Assembly: GCA_023362775.1 (NCBI GenBank)
Contig: JALMGJ010000003.1
Span: 183,803,725 to 183,867,724, forward strand
DNA from: Charina bottae
Taxonomy: Eukaryota; Chordata; Lepidosauria; Squamata; Charinaidae
Length of the DNA stretch: 64,000 nucleotides
Direction: 5' to 3'
Each line of letters opens with the position of its first letter. The first letter of the stretch is position 1. The notes beneath the pieces were generated by a model. The model worked only from the letters and a program-made list of their open reading frames with translations. It was not told the origin of the DNA and made no database searches. The position numbers and the translations under genes are program-made. Of this stretch, positions 12,525 through 24,200 are shown piece after piece.

Positions 12525-13690
12525 TTAGCATTTTTTCCACTTCTTCGTTCAGATCATTAATAACAATATTGAAGACTTCAGAGCCCAGAGCTCTATCCTT
12601 ATGAATACCTGCCTCTGAATACCTACCTTCAGTTTGATAAGGAATTATTGATGAGCACTTCTTGAGTATGATTTCTGAGCCAACTATGTATCCATCTAAT
12701 TACCATGTTTTTCACCCTACACTTAACATTAATATTAATTAATAATAACTAATTAATATGCCATGGGATTCTCTGCCAAACGATTTGCAGAATTCAGAAC
12801 ACATTACATTTACAGCATCCCCACAATCTACTAAAGACATTACCCCAAAATGAGGAAAGGCCACTCTGGTAAGACTTGTTCTTGATCAGTCTCTGTGAGT
12901 GCTAGTTGCTACTCATTGCTCTCAGGAATCTTTCAAATCACCTTTTTTATCATCTGCTTTCAAAATGCTGCATTGAGCTGTACAGAATAAAAGTGGGATA
13001 CAAATAAATAAAAAAATCAAATCAAATCAAATCAAATCAATCATTTTTCCAGTATTGTTTGCAGACTGATAGTTCCCCTGGATTCTTCCTTCTCTCCTCA
13101 TTAAAGATAGGGACAATATTTGCCATACTTGAATTGTCCTGCATTTTATCAGGATTTCTCAAAGATAATGCCTAAAATTTCAGCCAGACCATCAGAAAGT
13201 TATTTCAGTACTCTAAAATGCAATTAATCTGAACCTTTAGATTTAAATCCTTTCAAGGCAAACAGATATTCTCTAACATGTTTCTATAATCTCAAGATTC
13301 AATCCAACCCTTTCATCTTTTATTTCCTGTTGCCTAGTGAAGTATGTAGGCTCGTATTCTTTGGTTGTGTTTCTCTGCCTTTTCTGTGTTATCTGTTAGC
13401 ATTTTATCATACAACTGTGAACAGCTATATACTGACTTCTTTTCTTTTTATTTTGGACATATCTGAAAAAGCTCTTTTTGTTTTATAGCATTTTTCGACA
13501 ATCTCAGTTCATTCTTAGCTTTAGCTTTTCTGACATCATCTCTATAGTTCCAGGAAACCTGTCTGAATTCTACCTCTTATACATGCTTTCCCCCCCCCCC
13601 CACATCTTCACTAAGCTTTTTGTGTAGCCACTTTGCCTTCTGCTGCTGCTTTCCCCTTATTTCCTCAACGTCATTGTTTGCAATAGTGCC
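12525..13690 (-). pseudogene. Old CR1/L3-like LINE relic
   Basis: On the plus strand the region reads as the antisense of a CR1-type LINE: TTCAGATCATTAATAACAAT, then TGAGCCAACTATGTATCCAT, GCCATGGGATTCTCTGCC near the RT region, then TCTGTTAGCATTTTATCA and AAAAGCTCTTTTTGTTTTAT further right, ending with GCCACTTTGCCTTCTGCTGC. The order and spacing agree with antisense CR1/L3 copies that I know from amniotes. No frame is open. A plus-strand LINE tail at 12955-13041 is inserted in it. The identification comes from recalled consensus wording and should be confirmed by a repeat-library search. Confidence 0.55.
12955..13041 (+). mobile_element. LINE 3' tail plus (ATCAA)n
   Basis: The piece GCATTGAGCTGTACAGAATA followed by AAAGTGGGATACAAATAAAT resembles the 3' end of L2/CR1-type LINEs, and it runs into about five AATCA units. 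It interrupts the antisense CR1-like relic. Confidence 0.45.
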
Positions 13691-14971
13691 TTTAGTACCT
13701 CCTTTTTCAAAAGCTTGGCTCATATTGAGTGCCTTTCCCAATAAACTTCTTCGGTGATGGAACCGTATTTATTATTGTGCTGAGAATATTGCAATCCACC
13801 TTTTTGATTCCCAAGATATGCATCTGATACATTTAGAATCCCAGCATTTCATGGTCCCTTTTCCCTGTATTCCTGGTATTTCCAGTTCTTTGACTAAAAC
13901 TGTTCTTGGAGTCTTTTGCAGTTGGTGAAATTATTGCTATTGTTAAAGGATTTTATCAGTTAAGTTTGTTTTATTTAAAGCTGCTATGGATAATTTCTTC
14001 CTCTATTTTTATTGCACTTTTCAATTTAATACAGATTTTGGACCAGATCATAATTCTGAATTCATTTGAGCTGCATTAAATGTTGAATGAACAATAGAAA
14101 GGCAGGGCAAAGCTTTATAAACCAATAAATGTATTTCTCGAACACTAATTTTGGAACTACAACTTGCAACATTCCTGGCTGGAGAAGGCTGACATAGTTC
14201 TATATGAGTGTACTGATGATGTCAAGAATTAAGCAAAAACTTGTTCTGAATAGTCTTTTATACAGTATGTCTCAGTGTCTTCTGTTGAATACACAGAAGC
14301 TTTGCCATACAACTCTGAGTGACCACTTTACTGTTTGAGTTCTCTGTTCCCTAGCCAAGGACAATGAAAGATCTCATTGACCAAATATTCCCACTTTCCC
14401 CAACATTAATTTGCTGTACTACATACATGGAAGTAGTTAAAGTTCTTAATGTTTTGTTTCCCTGGATTTTTTTCAGTCAACTCTTGATATTTTGATGGAA
14501 CTTTCCTATGATAATTGTTCCCTAAATTCCATTTTAATTTCCAGTACACTATGTATAAATGGGATCACCCTTCATTATTTGTCACTATCAATCCTAAAGT
14601 CCATCTGCCAATTTTCTCTTAAGTCAATGAGTTTAGCGCATCCTCTTCCAAATCTTTTTTTTTTATGATTTGAATGTTTTTGTATTTTTGCACATCTTCC
14701 CTGACACTCTTTATCTTCTTCATCAGCTCATGAATGAACCAAAGATAGATGAGCCAATAAGGCACCCATTTAGAAATTCTCAGCTAAGTAGCCTTGCAGG
14801 TTCTGGATGTTTTTTTGGTGATAAACAAGTACACAATATATTGAAGGAATTGTATGAAAATGAAGGCACATCCTCCCAAAGCCTTATCTTTTGGCTTTCA
14901 AATAGAGCCACTTTATAAAATTTGACAAGCAAGACCCCCCCAAAAAAGTTATAGAATGGAGTAGTTTAGTT
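13691..14971. other. Unassigned; possibly more of the CR1-like relic
   Basis: About 1.3 kb without a gene. Segments such as 14580-14680 look faintly like CR1 antisense sequence, but I could not align them with confidence. Confidence 0.4.
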
Positions 14972-15040
14972 CAGTGTTTCTTAGCCTCAGCAACTTTAAG
15001 ATGTGTGGACTTCAACTCCCAGAATTCCCCAGCCAGGCAT
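14972..15040 (+). mobile_element. Half of a palindromic miniature DNA element
   Basis: It begins CAGTGTTTCTTAGCCTCAGC and continues through ACTTCAACTCCCAGAATTCC. In squamates this end is usually followed by its inverted copy, giving a hairpin-like element; here the second half is missing. The related opposite end lies at 3701-3742. Confidence 0.6.
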
Positions 15041-15652
15041 GGTGTTCACCCAGGGTCAGGTTTCCTCCTAAGCCTTCCTCCCAGAGACTCCTGCTGGTTG
15101 CTTTGTTTTCCTCCCCCTTTCACTCCAACTCCAACTGTTTCTGGGCTTAACAAGAGAGAGACTGAAAAGAAAGGAACAGGGCTGGAATTTTACTGTAGTG
15201 GGCTCAGCATAGCTTGACCTTCTTCTGGATCTGCTCAGCCAAACACCTACTGCTTCTCTGTTGGGGGAACAACCTCTCTCAGGATCTTCTGCCCAGTCCT
15301 TCCCCAGAGACCAGGGCTTCCCATGGACAGTCAATCTCCTCCTTCCCTTCTTGGGTCTTGGGTGGAGGTCTCATCTGGGTCTTCATCCAGGAAAGCCACC
15401 CAGGACCGCAACTAGGGTCTGTGTCACCTGGGGCAAACATGGATTCTGTGCCCCTCCCCCATGGGTTGGTGAGGGAGGTGTTGTCATTTTGGCACACACA
15501 CCCCAGCGCAGCCCTGAAACCACCCCTGGACCTTTCTTCTCCCTCCCCGACCAGGAACCAAAAAGTGCTCTGCACACTTAACTTCTCTCTCCAACTTTTC
15601 TCTCCAGCTCTGGAGCGTTCACTCTGTTTTGTACACACTTTTTGTCTCCTCT

Positions 15653-15687
<35 letters not shown>

Positions 15688-16683
15688 ATGTTTAGTCAGA
15701 CCAGCAGCCTGTCTCCAAGAAACTAAGGAGGTGGGTGTCCCCCCCTTCCTACCGTGGGCTCTAGTCCTCAACACCTATACACCAGGCCAGAACAATGGAA
15801 CTGCTGTCTCAACATCTCTCCATACCAGCCCTGCCTACCAGCCAAGTCAGTTTCATCAGTCTTTGTGACAGCACAGCTGCCCATCAAGGCCAGAAGTGAG
15901 TTTCTTCTCCCCTTTCACTCACTCCATTGGCTGGCTCGCTCCAGCAGAACAGCAGACATGCCAGGCCTCTAAAACCCATATACCACAACATCTTTTCAGT
16001 TCTCCATACCCCGCCTCCAAATACTCAGCATGATTAGTAATTTAATTTTGTTTTTTTTCATCCTGCCATTATCTGTTTTGCTGTCTTTTAAGATACTTTT
16101 CTCCTATTTTTCAAGAAGTCCCACTTTGCTACATATCTTTAACTCAGCTCCTGAGGTAGCTATGAATAAATATGAGAGCTTAGAAAACTACACTTGTAAC
16201 AGGAACTGCAGCACATAAGACAGCCTTGTGAGTGTTGTTGCTATAATTATTTTTTAATTATTGTACATCTTAAACACCTTCAACAGAGTAGAAACTAATC
16301 ACTAAAGGAAGTTCATGAGGAATAAATGGATCAAATTGCTGGAATAATGCCTCTGTTTTTGCAGATGCTGACATTGCAAACACACAGCAAAGCTACACTG
16401 TTTTAGGCCAAGGGCCACATTCCATCCTAGCCAAATGAGACTGGAAAGCTTAAATGAATGAATTACTTCTGAATTGAAATGCTTTACTCTCAACATCCTA
16501 AATTCCTCTATGGCAAAAGAGAAACAAAGTAAAAAATAACAGAGACATATAAAACGGTAAACAAATCAGGGTATAATATAAGAAAAAGGATATTATGGGA
16601 AAAAACTGAGCAGTGATAGATGCAGTTCCTCTCTTAATTATCAAGAAATATATTTGGTGTTATATGCAACTTACTGTCTAATT
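15041..16683. other. Unassigned, locally GC-richer DNA
   Basis: The part at 15050-15860 is richer in C than the surroundings and has overlapping frames of up to 170 codons on both strands. None shows a domain I recognise, and the longest contains a run of Leu/Ser from the CT microsatellite. The GCAACTAGGGTCTGTGTCAC stretch near 15409 has the look of an interspersed repeat. I call no gene. Confidence 0.45.
15656..15685. repeat. (CT)n microsatellite
   Basis: About 15 CT units. Confidence 0.95.
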
Positions 16684-16843
16684 CAGGGGTATCCATGGAA
16701 GGGAGTAGTCAATATGGCAGCTGTGACTCTATGATCAAAGTCCTGCCTCTTGTTGATGTGTGACACATGTAAAAAGGGGTGAAGCTTTTGTCTGCATGTT
16801 CACAGCTGCCATTTTGATCTCCCCCCCCCCACAGATACCCCTG
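16684..16843. mobile_element. Short hAT-like element, CAGGGGTATC termini
   Basis: The 160-bp unit begins CAGGGGTATC and ends GATACCCCTG, a perfect 10-bp inverted pair with the CAG...CTG ends common in hAT elements. A related right-hand end lies at 27420-27497 and shares AAAGGGGTG, TTTTGATCTC and CCCCACAGAT. The 8-bp flanks GTCTAATT and GTAAACGT do not match well, so the target duplication has decayed or the assignment is wrong. Confidence 0.6.
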
Positions 16844-18629
16844 GTAAACGTACTTTAGTTGTCCCTGACACGTACGATCACATTTTCATCATAAATCTTC
16901 CCATCTTCTTTTTGTAGATCATTCATCCCTAATAAAAGGGAGAGGGGAAGAAATACTCCAGGGGGAGGCAGGTGACTTTAAATATTAAATTTAAAGGTTT
17001 TTATTTTTGGTATCTCAAAAAGAATTGTATGTGGAGGGTTGGAAAAGGCTTACAAATGACTAGATTTCAACTGCCAGAAATATACCTGGGTAATTGGACC
17101 AATGGTATGAATCAATATAAAGTTCACATGCTTATATGAAATAAATAGAAGCGCAAAGTACAGAAAAGGTTTAGTGTCTATATACTGTGACACTATCCAA
17201 TTAAGGAATGCAAAATCAAGCTCCTGAAGTAGCACTCAATTAATACTTACTATGTACCAAAGCATATTTAGTTTGTTAAAGATCCATTAATTAGTAATAT
17301 GCAGCAATTAGCCCTTAAGTATGTGATTAATATTCTAGTAAATGCTCATTTACTCTTATTTCACATTCATTACCAATGAATAGATATTTAATTGAAGTCT
17401 GCTTCCTTTAAAGTAGAAAAACAAATCAGCTTTCTATTTTCTATGATTATCCTCTGCTATTTTCTTTCTTTAGGCTACTTGCATTTCAGGTTGCAGAGTT
17501 GTTAACCTCCTCATGGTTCATTCGGCTAAACAGAAAATAATCAGTTTTCTAGCTCATTCGGACTGGTATGCTGGGATTATAAATCTACTAAAGCACACCA
17601 AATTATAGTCAGCAAAATATTTCCAGCCCTCCCATGCAAGGATCTATAAAACACAGTCAGAATGATAATTTTCACTTCCCATTTCCTCTCTTTTAGTAAC
17701 TGCAGCTGTACATGCTGAGGCAAACGAGGCAGAGAAAATGGGACAATCCATGAGTGTGGCAATAATACTGCCTTACTGGGGGTGGGGGAACCCTTTAACA
17801 TTGATTCTCTATGTTTGGGCTTTTGCTATCTGATAAGCAATCAACTGTAGCATGTAGCTCAGCAGAACATGAGTAGGAGGAAGCATAAACAGGTTTCAGA
17901 TGTAAACACTGGAGAACTGGCATTTACATTTAATTTCTTCCTCTTTGGGTGGGATGAGATAACTTTTGATTTAAGAAAAACCCATGGTGGTAAAAGAGTT
18001 TGGGAATGAGAAATATTTAAGTGACTCCAATGTCAAGGATATATCAGAGACGAAGTCACATTCTGAAAACTGTTGATCTCTGCAACCGAGACCGATTTGA
18101 ATCTCTCAAAATCTGTGGGCCCAATGCAATAATAAAGATATTGGATTAATGATTAGGAGGGTCTAAGTTTCTTTTAAAACAGCCCACAAACTGTATACAC
18201 CTAATCTTAAGAAAATCTGGCATTTTATACTTACAGTATGTTTTTTTATTTCATAAAAAAAATTTCTGAGCTATGTTTTCACCCATACTGAAACATTTGT
18301 TCATATTCATGCATTTATAACAGATGTTGTTTCATTAAAAATTATCTGTTAATTTTCAAAGACAGATAATAAGGGCACCTTGGAAGTATGTATGTATGAC
18401 TCTGTGTGTGTGTGTGTATTTTCCTCACTCAAGTAATGTGTATCATAAAAAGGTAAGAAAATCTTGTTGGAGCGGATCAAAAAGCTTGTACTGTTATCTC
18501 AGATGCCAACAGGAAGCTCAGAAGCAAGACACCAGAAAAGAGACACTCTTTGGCTTTCTGTTCCCAGGAGATGAGGTAGTATCAAAAGGGAAGCAGCTCC
18601 CATGATTGGGAATAATATATTTAACAAAC
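16844..18629. other. No gene recognised
   Basis: About 1.8 kb of AT-rich DNA with short unmatched frames. A short GT run occurs near 18402-18418. Confidence 0.5.
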
Positions 18630-18835
18630 CCAGCTAACCACCATTGATAGCTTTGTTCCTGAATTTAACAATTATCTTTTGAAGCCATCCAAGCTGATGA
18701 CTGTTATCACCTCTTTAACTAAGTGGGGTGTGAAGAAATTGCTCCCTTTTGTCTTTCCTAAATAGCTCAAGGCTAATAATTTCTCCTGCATTTGGATTCA
18801 GTTTGATCAAAATGAAACAGTTTTTAAAATGTAAA
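18630..18835 (-). pseudogene. CR1/L3-like LINE relic, 3' region
   Basis: The plus strand reads TGAAGCCATCCAAGCTGATG, TATCACCTCTTTAACTAAGT, GGTGTGAAGAAATTGCTCCC and TTTTGTCTTTCCTAAATAGC. This is the antisense wording I know from the downstream part of CR1/L3 LINEs. No frame is open. It may come from the same insertion event as the relic at 12.5-13.7 kb or from a separate one. Confidence 0.5.
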
Positions 18836-19893
18836 TGTTCCCACAGCTGAATGTGGTGTTCTTCATCTTCCCTTACTTATAAATGAGATAAGCGTGCAAG
18901 TGCCTTGTCCATTGTACAAAATTCTCTCTTATAATCAACAGGCTTCACAGATTCTTGCACATCGAGGGCAAAATGTCAGAAATTCATTCTCAAAATGCTT
19001 TTTCACCTCAGGAAATGTGGGAAGCTGGCTTTTTAGTGGATATCTGTTTTTTCCTATCAGGGTGGTTTGCCTGAAAATTATGACTACTTCAGTGTCCTGG
19101 CTTCCTTGATGTTAGTGCTTGACTTTTTATTGCTGTAGCATCAGCAGCTGGGCCTCTCTCTTACATTCATAGAGCCTGCCAGATTTCCTAGGCTGCCCTT
19201 CAAATCTTCCTGCAAACTTTCCACGGAAAGCTTCCTGATGATTATTCTCTTTGCTTTTTAAATATCATGAGTTCCACAAGATGAGCAAGCTACTTTCAGA
19301 TCTGGCCCAATTTCTCTCCAACTCAGTGACTCACCTCAGTGTGCAACACCCACAGTAAAGTAATAGCTTGGTTATGACCAATGCAAGGGTTCACCAAAAG
19401 CAGGGGGTGGGTGGGGGGAAGCATAACAAGACTTAAAACCACACCAGGGGTTTCCTCCATGCATCTTAAAGTGAGCCTCAAAGCAGAGATTGCAGTTTGA
19501 TTGCATTAGCAGAAGAAGTGTTACTTTGGAGAAATATTATTGCTGTCTTTATACTTCTAGTACTTAGAGACAAAGAGTAATGAGCCTCCTGCTCAACTTA
19601 GTTCAGAAAATGCTGTGACCCTAGTGTGCTAAAGCACATGGTAGGCATTAAGATAAACTATCAAACCAGAGATAAACAGAACTGGGCAGAACTCAATCCC
19701 ACCCAAACCAACCAGACTCTTTAATCACTGCTATGTAGAACTCTCTGTGTATTTTTACTTCTTCCTGTTTGTTCACCCAGAAACCTTTAAGATGTTCTTT
19801 TCTTCAGTAAAGTACATGTTATAATTACTTTCCCTGTTAATTGAGCTATTTCTTAGCCAGTAGTGAATGCTATCAGGTGCTTCATTAAGGTGA
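18836..19893. other. Unassigned DNA left of the Ty3-type element
   Basis: About 1 kb without a recognisable gene or repeat. It is the pre-insertion flank of the LTR element and ends in the target site AATAT. Confidence 0.5.
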
Positions 19894-19898
19894 AATAT

Positions 19899-20133
19899 TG
19901 TCAGGGGAAGCAGAGAGGAGGGCGGAGCACTGGATAAGAAGCGAGCTTGCAGCTCAGAGAGCCTAGCCTATTTCCCCAAACGTCAGAAGAAAGCTCCACC
20001 CTAGGTTGAGCTGATATACTTGGGAATCTTCAGGCACTGTTAGTTTAGCAGGATTTCTGCTTGTAGGTATGCAATAAACACTAGAGACTAGATTCCTGGA
20101 CTCGGCGTGTTATTTCTGCATCTACACACGACA
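19899..20133 (+). repeat. 5' LTR of the Ty3-type element
   Basis: 235 bp, TGTCAGGGGA...ACACACGACA. It contains a TATA-like GATATAC at 20013-20019 and AATAAA at 20073-20078. Differences from the 3' LTR are at the GAGGAGGG/GAGAAGGG, GCTTGC/GCACGC (two bases), AACGTC/AATGTC and GGACTC/GGCCTC sites. Confidence 0.97.
20013..20045 (+). promoter_or_regulatory. Likely LTR promoter (TATA box and start region)
   Basis: TATA is at 20015-20018 in CTGATATACTT. A start about 25-30 bases downstream would fall near 20041-20045, at TTAGTTTAGCAGG. That is where a self-primed element needs its RNA 5' end. The start position is inferred. Confidence 0.6.
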
Positions 20134-20135
20134 GC

Positions 20136-20148
20136 AATCCTGTTAAAC
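20136..20148 (+). promoter_or_regulatory. Primer-binding site, likely self-priming
   Basis: AATCCTGTTAAAC lies three bases after the 5' LTR. It does not start with the TGG expected for a tRNA 3' end. Instead it can pair over all 13 bases, with one G-U wobble, with GTTTAGCAGGATT at 20043-20055 near the predicted RNA 5' end. Tf1 and sushi-like chromoviruses are known to prime reverse transcription from their own folded RNA 5' end in this way. Confidence 0.7.
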
Positions 20149-20191
20149 CAAAACTCCCATCGAAAGAGGGAGGAACACATAAACCAGAAGA

Positions 20192-21235
20192 ATGGCTTCT
20201 CAGACGCAGGAATTGCAGCAGGCCATAATCCAGCTAGCAGCGGCCTTGACACAACACCAGCAACAAGTCGACGACCAGATTAATAACTTACAGGCGGCGA
20301 TGCTTCAGCAGATTCAACAACCAGCACCAGGGGCACAGCAGCCAGCACCAGTGGCACCACCCCCACCAGTCGTTCTGCGATCCCCAGGGTGTTTACCAGA
20401 GAAATTTGGGGGAGAGACGGCACAGCTCAGGACCTTCGTCGCCCAGTGCACCATGTTTTTCGACAGCAGACCAGCCGAGTTCCCGACGGAGAGGTCCAGA
20501 GTCACGTTCATTTTAAGTTTGCTGAAAGGTTCAGCCGCAAGATGGTCCATCCCCATGGTGGAAGCTAACGACCCAATTCTGGACAACTACCAGAACTTTA
20601 TGGCCCGTTTCAGAGCCCATTTTGATGATCCAATCAGAGAGGTCACTGCCAGCAGAGAGATCCGGCGGCTCCGACAAGGGAACAGGAGAGTAGGAGCGTA
20701 CATCGCAGATTTCAAACTGCTGGCAGGAGATTTGGGCTGGAATGAGGTGGCGTTGAAGGATCAGTTTAAACAAGGACTGGACGAAGAGATTAAGACGGAG
20801 TTAGTGCGGCAGGGCACTCCAGCGACATTGGAAGACCTATACCAGTTAACAGTCATCATAGATGCTCGATTGGAGGAGTTAAAGCAGCTTCGGCCAGGGA
20901 GAAACAGGGCAGGAACCCGACCGGCTTTTCCAGGTTTTGCTACCCCCTCTAACACGTTTGTTCCCCTGAGCGCGGAAGAACCCAGGCAGATAGGGGCCAC
21001 AAGAAGGGGGCTCTCTGAAGCCGAGAGGCAAAGGAGAAGGGACAGTGCACTTTGTTTTTATTGCGGGGGGCCAGGGCACATTGCAAGGGTGTGCCCGACC
21101 AGACGCCAGGCAGCCCCGGTAAGATTTACAACCCAAGGCATGGAGCAGGCCCACATTCCAGCCGCTTCTTCTCAGCAGTTAAACTCCAACGGCCCCCCTC
21201 ATCAGAGCCCCGCAGGGCGGCCATCCAGCAATTAA
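20192..21235 (+). CDS. gag: Gag polyprotein of the Ty3-type element
   Basis: A 347-residue structural protein that would build the virus-like particle in the cytoplasm and package the element's RNA. It starts at the first ATG after the primer-binding site (MASQTQELQQA). Residues 1-45 are Gln-rich and probably helical; a Pro/Ala-rich linker follows at about 46-65. The capsid-like core spans roughly 70-240 and contains a retrotransposon-gag block with FILSLLKGSAARW. A single CCHC zinc knuckle, CFYCGGPGHIARVC, begins at residue 288. The frame is intact and stops at 21233-21235. The last 180 bases overlap the open pol frame, which lies in the -1 frame, so pol is probably made by ribosomal slippage. 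Family assignment is secure. Confidence 0.93.
   Translation: MASQTQELQQAIIQLAAALTQHQQQVDDQINNLQAAMLQQIQQPAPGAQQPAPVAPPPPVVLRSPGCLPEKFGGETAQLRTFVAQCTMFFDSRPAEFPTERSRVTFILSLLKGSAARWSIPMVEANDPILDNYQNFMARFRAHFDDPIREVTASREIRRLRQGNRRVGAYIADFKLLAGDLGWNEVALKDQFKQGLDEEIKTELVRQGTPATLEDLYQLTVIIDARLEELKQLRPGRNRAGTRPAFPGFATPSNTFVPLSAEEPRQIGATRRGLSEAERQRRRDSALCFYCGGPGHIARVCPTRRQAAPVRFTTQGMEQAHIPAASSQQLNSNGPPHQSPAGRPSSN
21193..21199 (+). promoter_or_regulatory. Candidate -1 frameshift site C CCC CCT
   Basis: In the gag frame the codons are GGC CCC CCT, giving the heptamer CCCCCCT of the X-XXY-YYZ type. Slipping back one base here enters the open pol frame exactly, 36 bases before the gag stop. A small GC-rich stem (GCCC...GGGC) lies just downstream. 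No other in-phase slippery heptamer was found in the parts of the overlap I examined. Function is inferred. Confidence 0.55.
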
Positions 21236-24200
21236 GAAGGGCTCAGACGGCAGATCACAACCAAGATTTTTATATTGTTCCAGCCACGCTGACTACAGAT
21301 TCCAAGCAAATATTACCGGTAAATGTTATGATTGATTCCGGGGCGACAACCAATTTTATAGATGGGGAAGCGGTGGAAAAGTTTCACATTTCAACTATTG
21401 CACTACCAAGCCCCATGCAGGTTGAAACCATCGACGGGCAACCTCTCAAGGCCGGCGCGATCGAACGTTGCACCCTGCCGATTCAGCTAAACATCGCAGA
21501 TCACTCGGAGTGGATCCAACTGTACGTTACTGCCTCCTTGCAAGTCCCAGTCATTCTCGGGGCACCTTGGTTGAGACTTCACAACCCCAATTTGGACTGG
21601 ATGACCGGAGCAGTTTCCTTTCCCTCTCAAGACTGTCGGCACCACAAATTGCAGGGCATTACCCAAGCCCAGCCGACAGCTGCAAGCCGGGAAGCAGGGA
21701 AGGCTCCACTACCAACAAAGTATGGAGATTTTGCAGACATCTTCGGAGAGCAAGAGGCCACAGTGTTGCCCCCCAATAGATCTTTCGACTGTACCATAGA
21801 TTTGAAGCCTGGGGCCAAGATCCCAGCGGCACGGCATTACACAATGTCCCCAAGGGAGCTAGCTATACTGAAGGAATATTTGGATACCAACCTAAAAAAG
21901 GGTTTCATTCGGCCATCGACATCACCGGCATCTGCCCCTACCTTCTTCGTGCCTAAAAAGCCCCATCCTTTCGCCCTGGCGGCACAGGCTGGTGATAAGG
22001 GACCCCCCATGCGCACGGTGCATGACTACAGCGCACTCAACGCAGTCACCGTTAGAGACCACTACCCTCTTCCAGTGATATCGGAGTTGCTAGATCGCCT
22101 GCAAAAGGCTCGCATTTTTACCAAGCTAGACCTCAGGAATGCCTACAATTTGATCAGAATAAAGCCAGGCCATGAATACTTAACGGCTTTTAACACCAGA
22201 TATGGTAAGTTTGAGTATTTAGTCATGCCTTTTGGACTAAGTAATTGTGGGGCAGTATTTTCCAGGTTCATGAACCACATTTTCTCAGACTTGTTAGATA
22301 AATATGTCATTGTGTATCTGGATGACATTCTGATTTATTCTGAGGACCCCACCTCCCACATTACCCATGTGCGTAATGTTCTGCAGAGATTAAGAGAGAA
22401 CAAGCTGTTTGCGAAATTAGAAAAGTGCGCTTTTGACTTAACGCAATTAGACTATCTGGGATACAGGATTTCCACAGAAGGCGTAGCCGTGGATCCTGCA
22501 AAGGTCCATGCAATTATGTCATGGAAGCCTCCCCGTAACGTCAAGGAGCTCCAACAATTTCTGGGGTATGCAAATTTTCTTCACAAGTTTATTGCCTCAT
22601 ATGCGGAGAAAGCGCGTCCCCTTACTCAGCTGTTAAAGAAAAACAGACGTTTTTGTTGGGGGGAACAGCAGCAAGCAGCCTTTCAAGAATTTAAACAGCT
22701 GTTTACCTCCCCACCACTCCTGAGGCACCCGAACCCTTCAAAACAGTTCCACGTCCAGTGCGACGCCTCTAACTTTGCCGTCGCCGCCATTTTACTCCAA
22801 GCGGCGGACGAAAGGGGGGAAGATTTATTACCCTGTGCCTATTTCTCTCGCACGCTGTCACCAGCAGAGAGGAATTACGATGTTTTTAACAAGGAACTGC
22901 TTGCCATAAAATCAGCCTTTCAAGAATGGAGGCATTGGTTAGAGGGAGCAGCTTTGCCAATCAAGGTTTACACAGACCATAAAAACTTAGCACTGTTGCA
23001 GAGCTCGGGATCCCTCAACCCCCGTCAGGTCAGATGGAGTCAATTTTTTTCACGCTTCAATTTCGTCATCTCGTATTTGCCAGGCAAACAAAACAAGCTG
23101 GCTGACGCGTTGTCTAGGCAGCCGCAGGACATTGCAGAACCTGACCAAGCCACCCAAGCCATGATCTTGCACCCTCAAAATTTTGAGAAGCCTCCCGAAG
23201 GGGTCCAAGTAGAGAACTTGGCAGCAGTCAGACTAGTAGACGATCTCCTTGTAAGAATCAAGGCGCAGCAGCAACAAGACCCCTACGCACGGGCTAGGCT
23301 GGATGACCTCCAGCGGGCCCAGCAAGGTACACCGTCCCCTTTCACAGCAGAGGCAGGGACACTTTGGCATAGTGGGCGGCTTTATGTTCCCAAGACCCTG
23401 AGGGAAGAAGTATTACAGCTCTGTCATGATAGCCCTACGGCAGGACACGGGGGGGGGTGTGTTCAAAACGCTGCACAGAACACTCAGAGACTACTGGTGG
23501 CCCAAGATGGCAGCACACATCAAGACTTACGTGGCCTCTTGCCACGTGTGTAGACGCGCTAAAACGGTTGCAGGGAAACCAGCAGGCCTTTTGCAGCCCC
23601 TGCCCACACCCCCCCAACCTTGGGACACTGTCTCCATGGATTTTATCACTGACTTGCCACAGGCACAGGGTTTCACTTCCATCCTGGTGGTGGTAGACTG
23701 CTTTACGAAAATAGCGCACTTCATTCCCTGCAAGGGCCTACCAACAGCACAAGTTACAGCACAGCTCTTTTTGGACAATGTCTTCCGATATAGAGGTATG
23801 GTTAACCACTTAATCTCAGATCGTGGTTCGCAATTTACTTCCAGGTTCTGGGGGGCGCTTTTCCAGACATTGGGGGTCAAAATACACTTGTCCTCTGTGA
23901 ATCATCCTTCCAGTAATGGCGAAGCAGAGAAAACTAACCAGTTATTGCAGCAATATCTCAGATGTTACATTAACTACCGGCAGGACAATTGGCCAGAACT
24001 TCTCCCCATGGCAGAGTTCGCTTACAACAATGCAGTACATTCCTCAACCAAGATGTCCCCTTTCCAGGCTCTCTATGGCACAAACCCGAGAGTGTTGCCC
24101 CTTTCCTCACAACAAACAGCTGTGCCTGCAGCCACGGATTTCCTGGCAGAAAGACAGGCAGCCCATCACCTGTTAGCAGAGCAGCTAGAGCTGGCAAAGG

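Noticed and set aside
15214..15726. 170-codon frame in a C-rich region
   Set aside because: It is overlapped by comparable frames on both strands, includes a CT microsatellite translated as Leu/Ser, and shows no known domain or exon structure.
20043..20148. tRNA-primed reverse transcription of the Ty3-type element
   Set aside because: The region after the LTR does not begin with TGG and matches no tRNA 3' end I know, whereas it pairs with the element's own leader.
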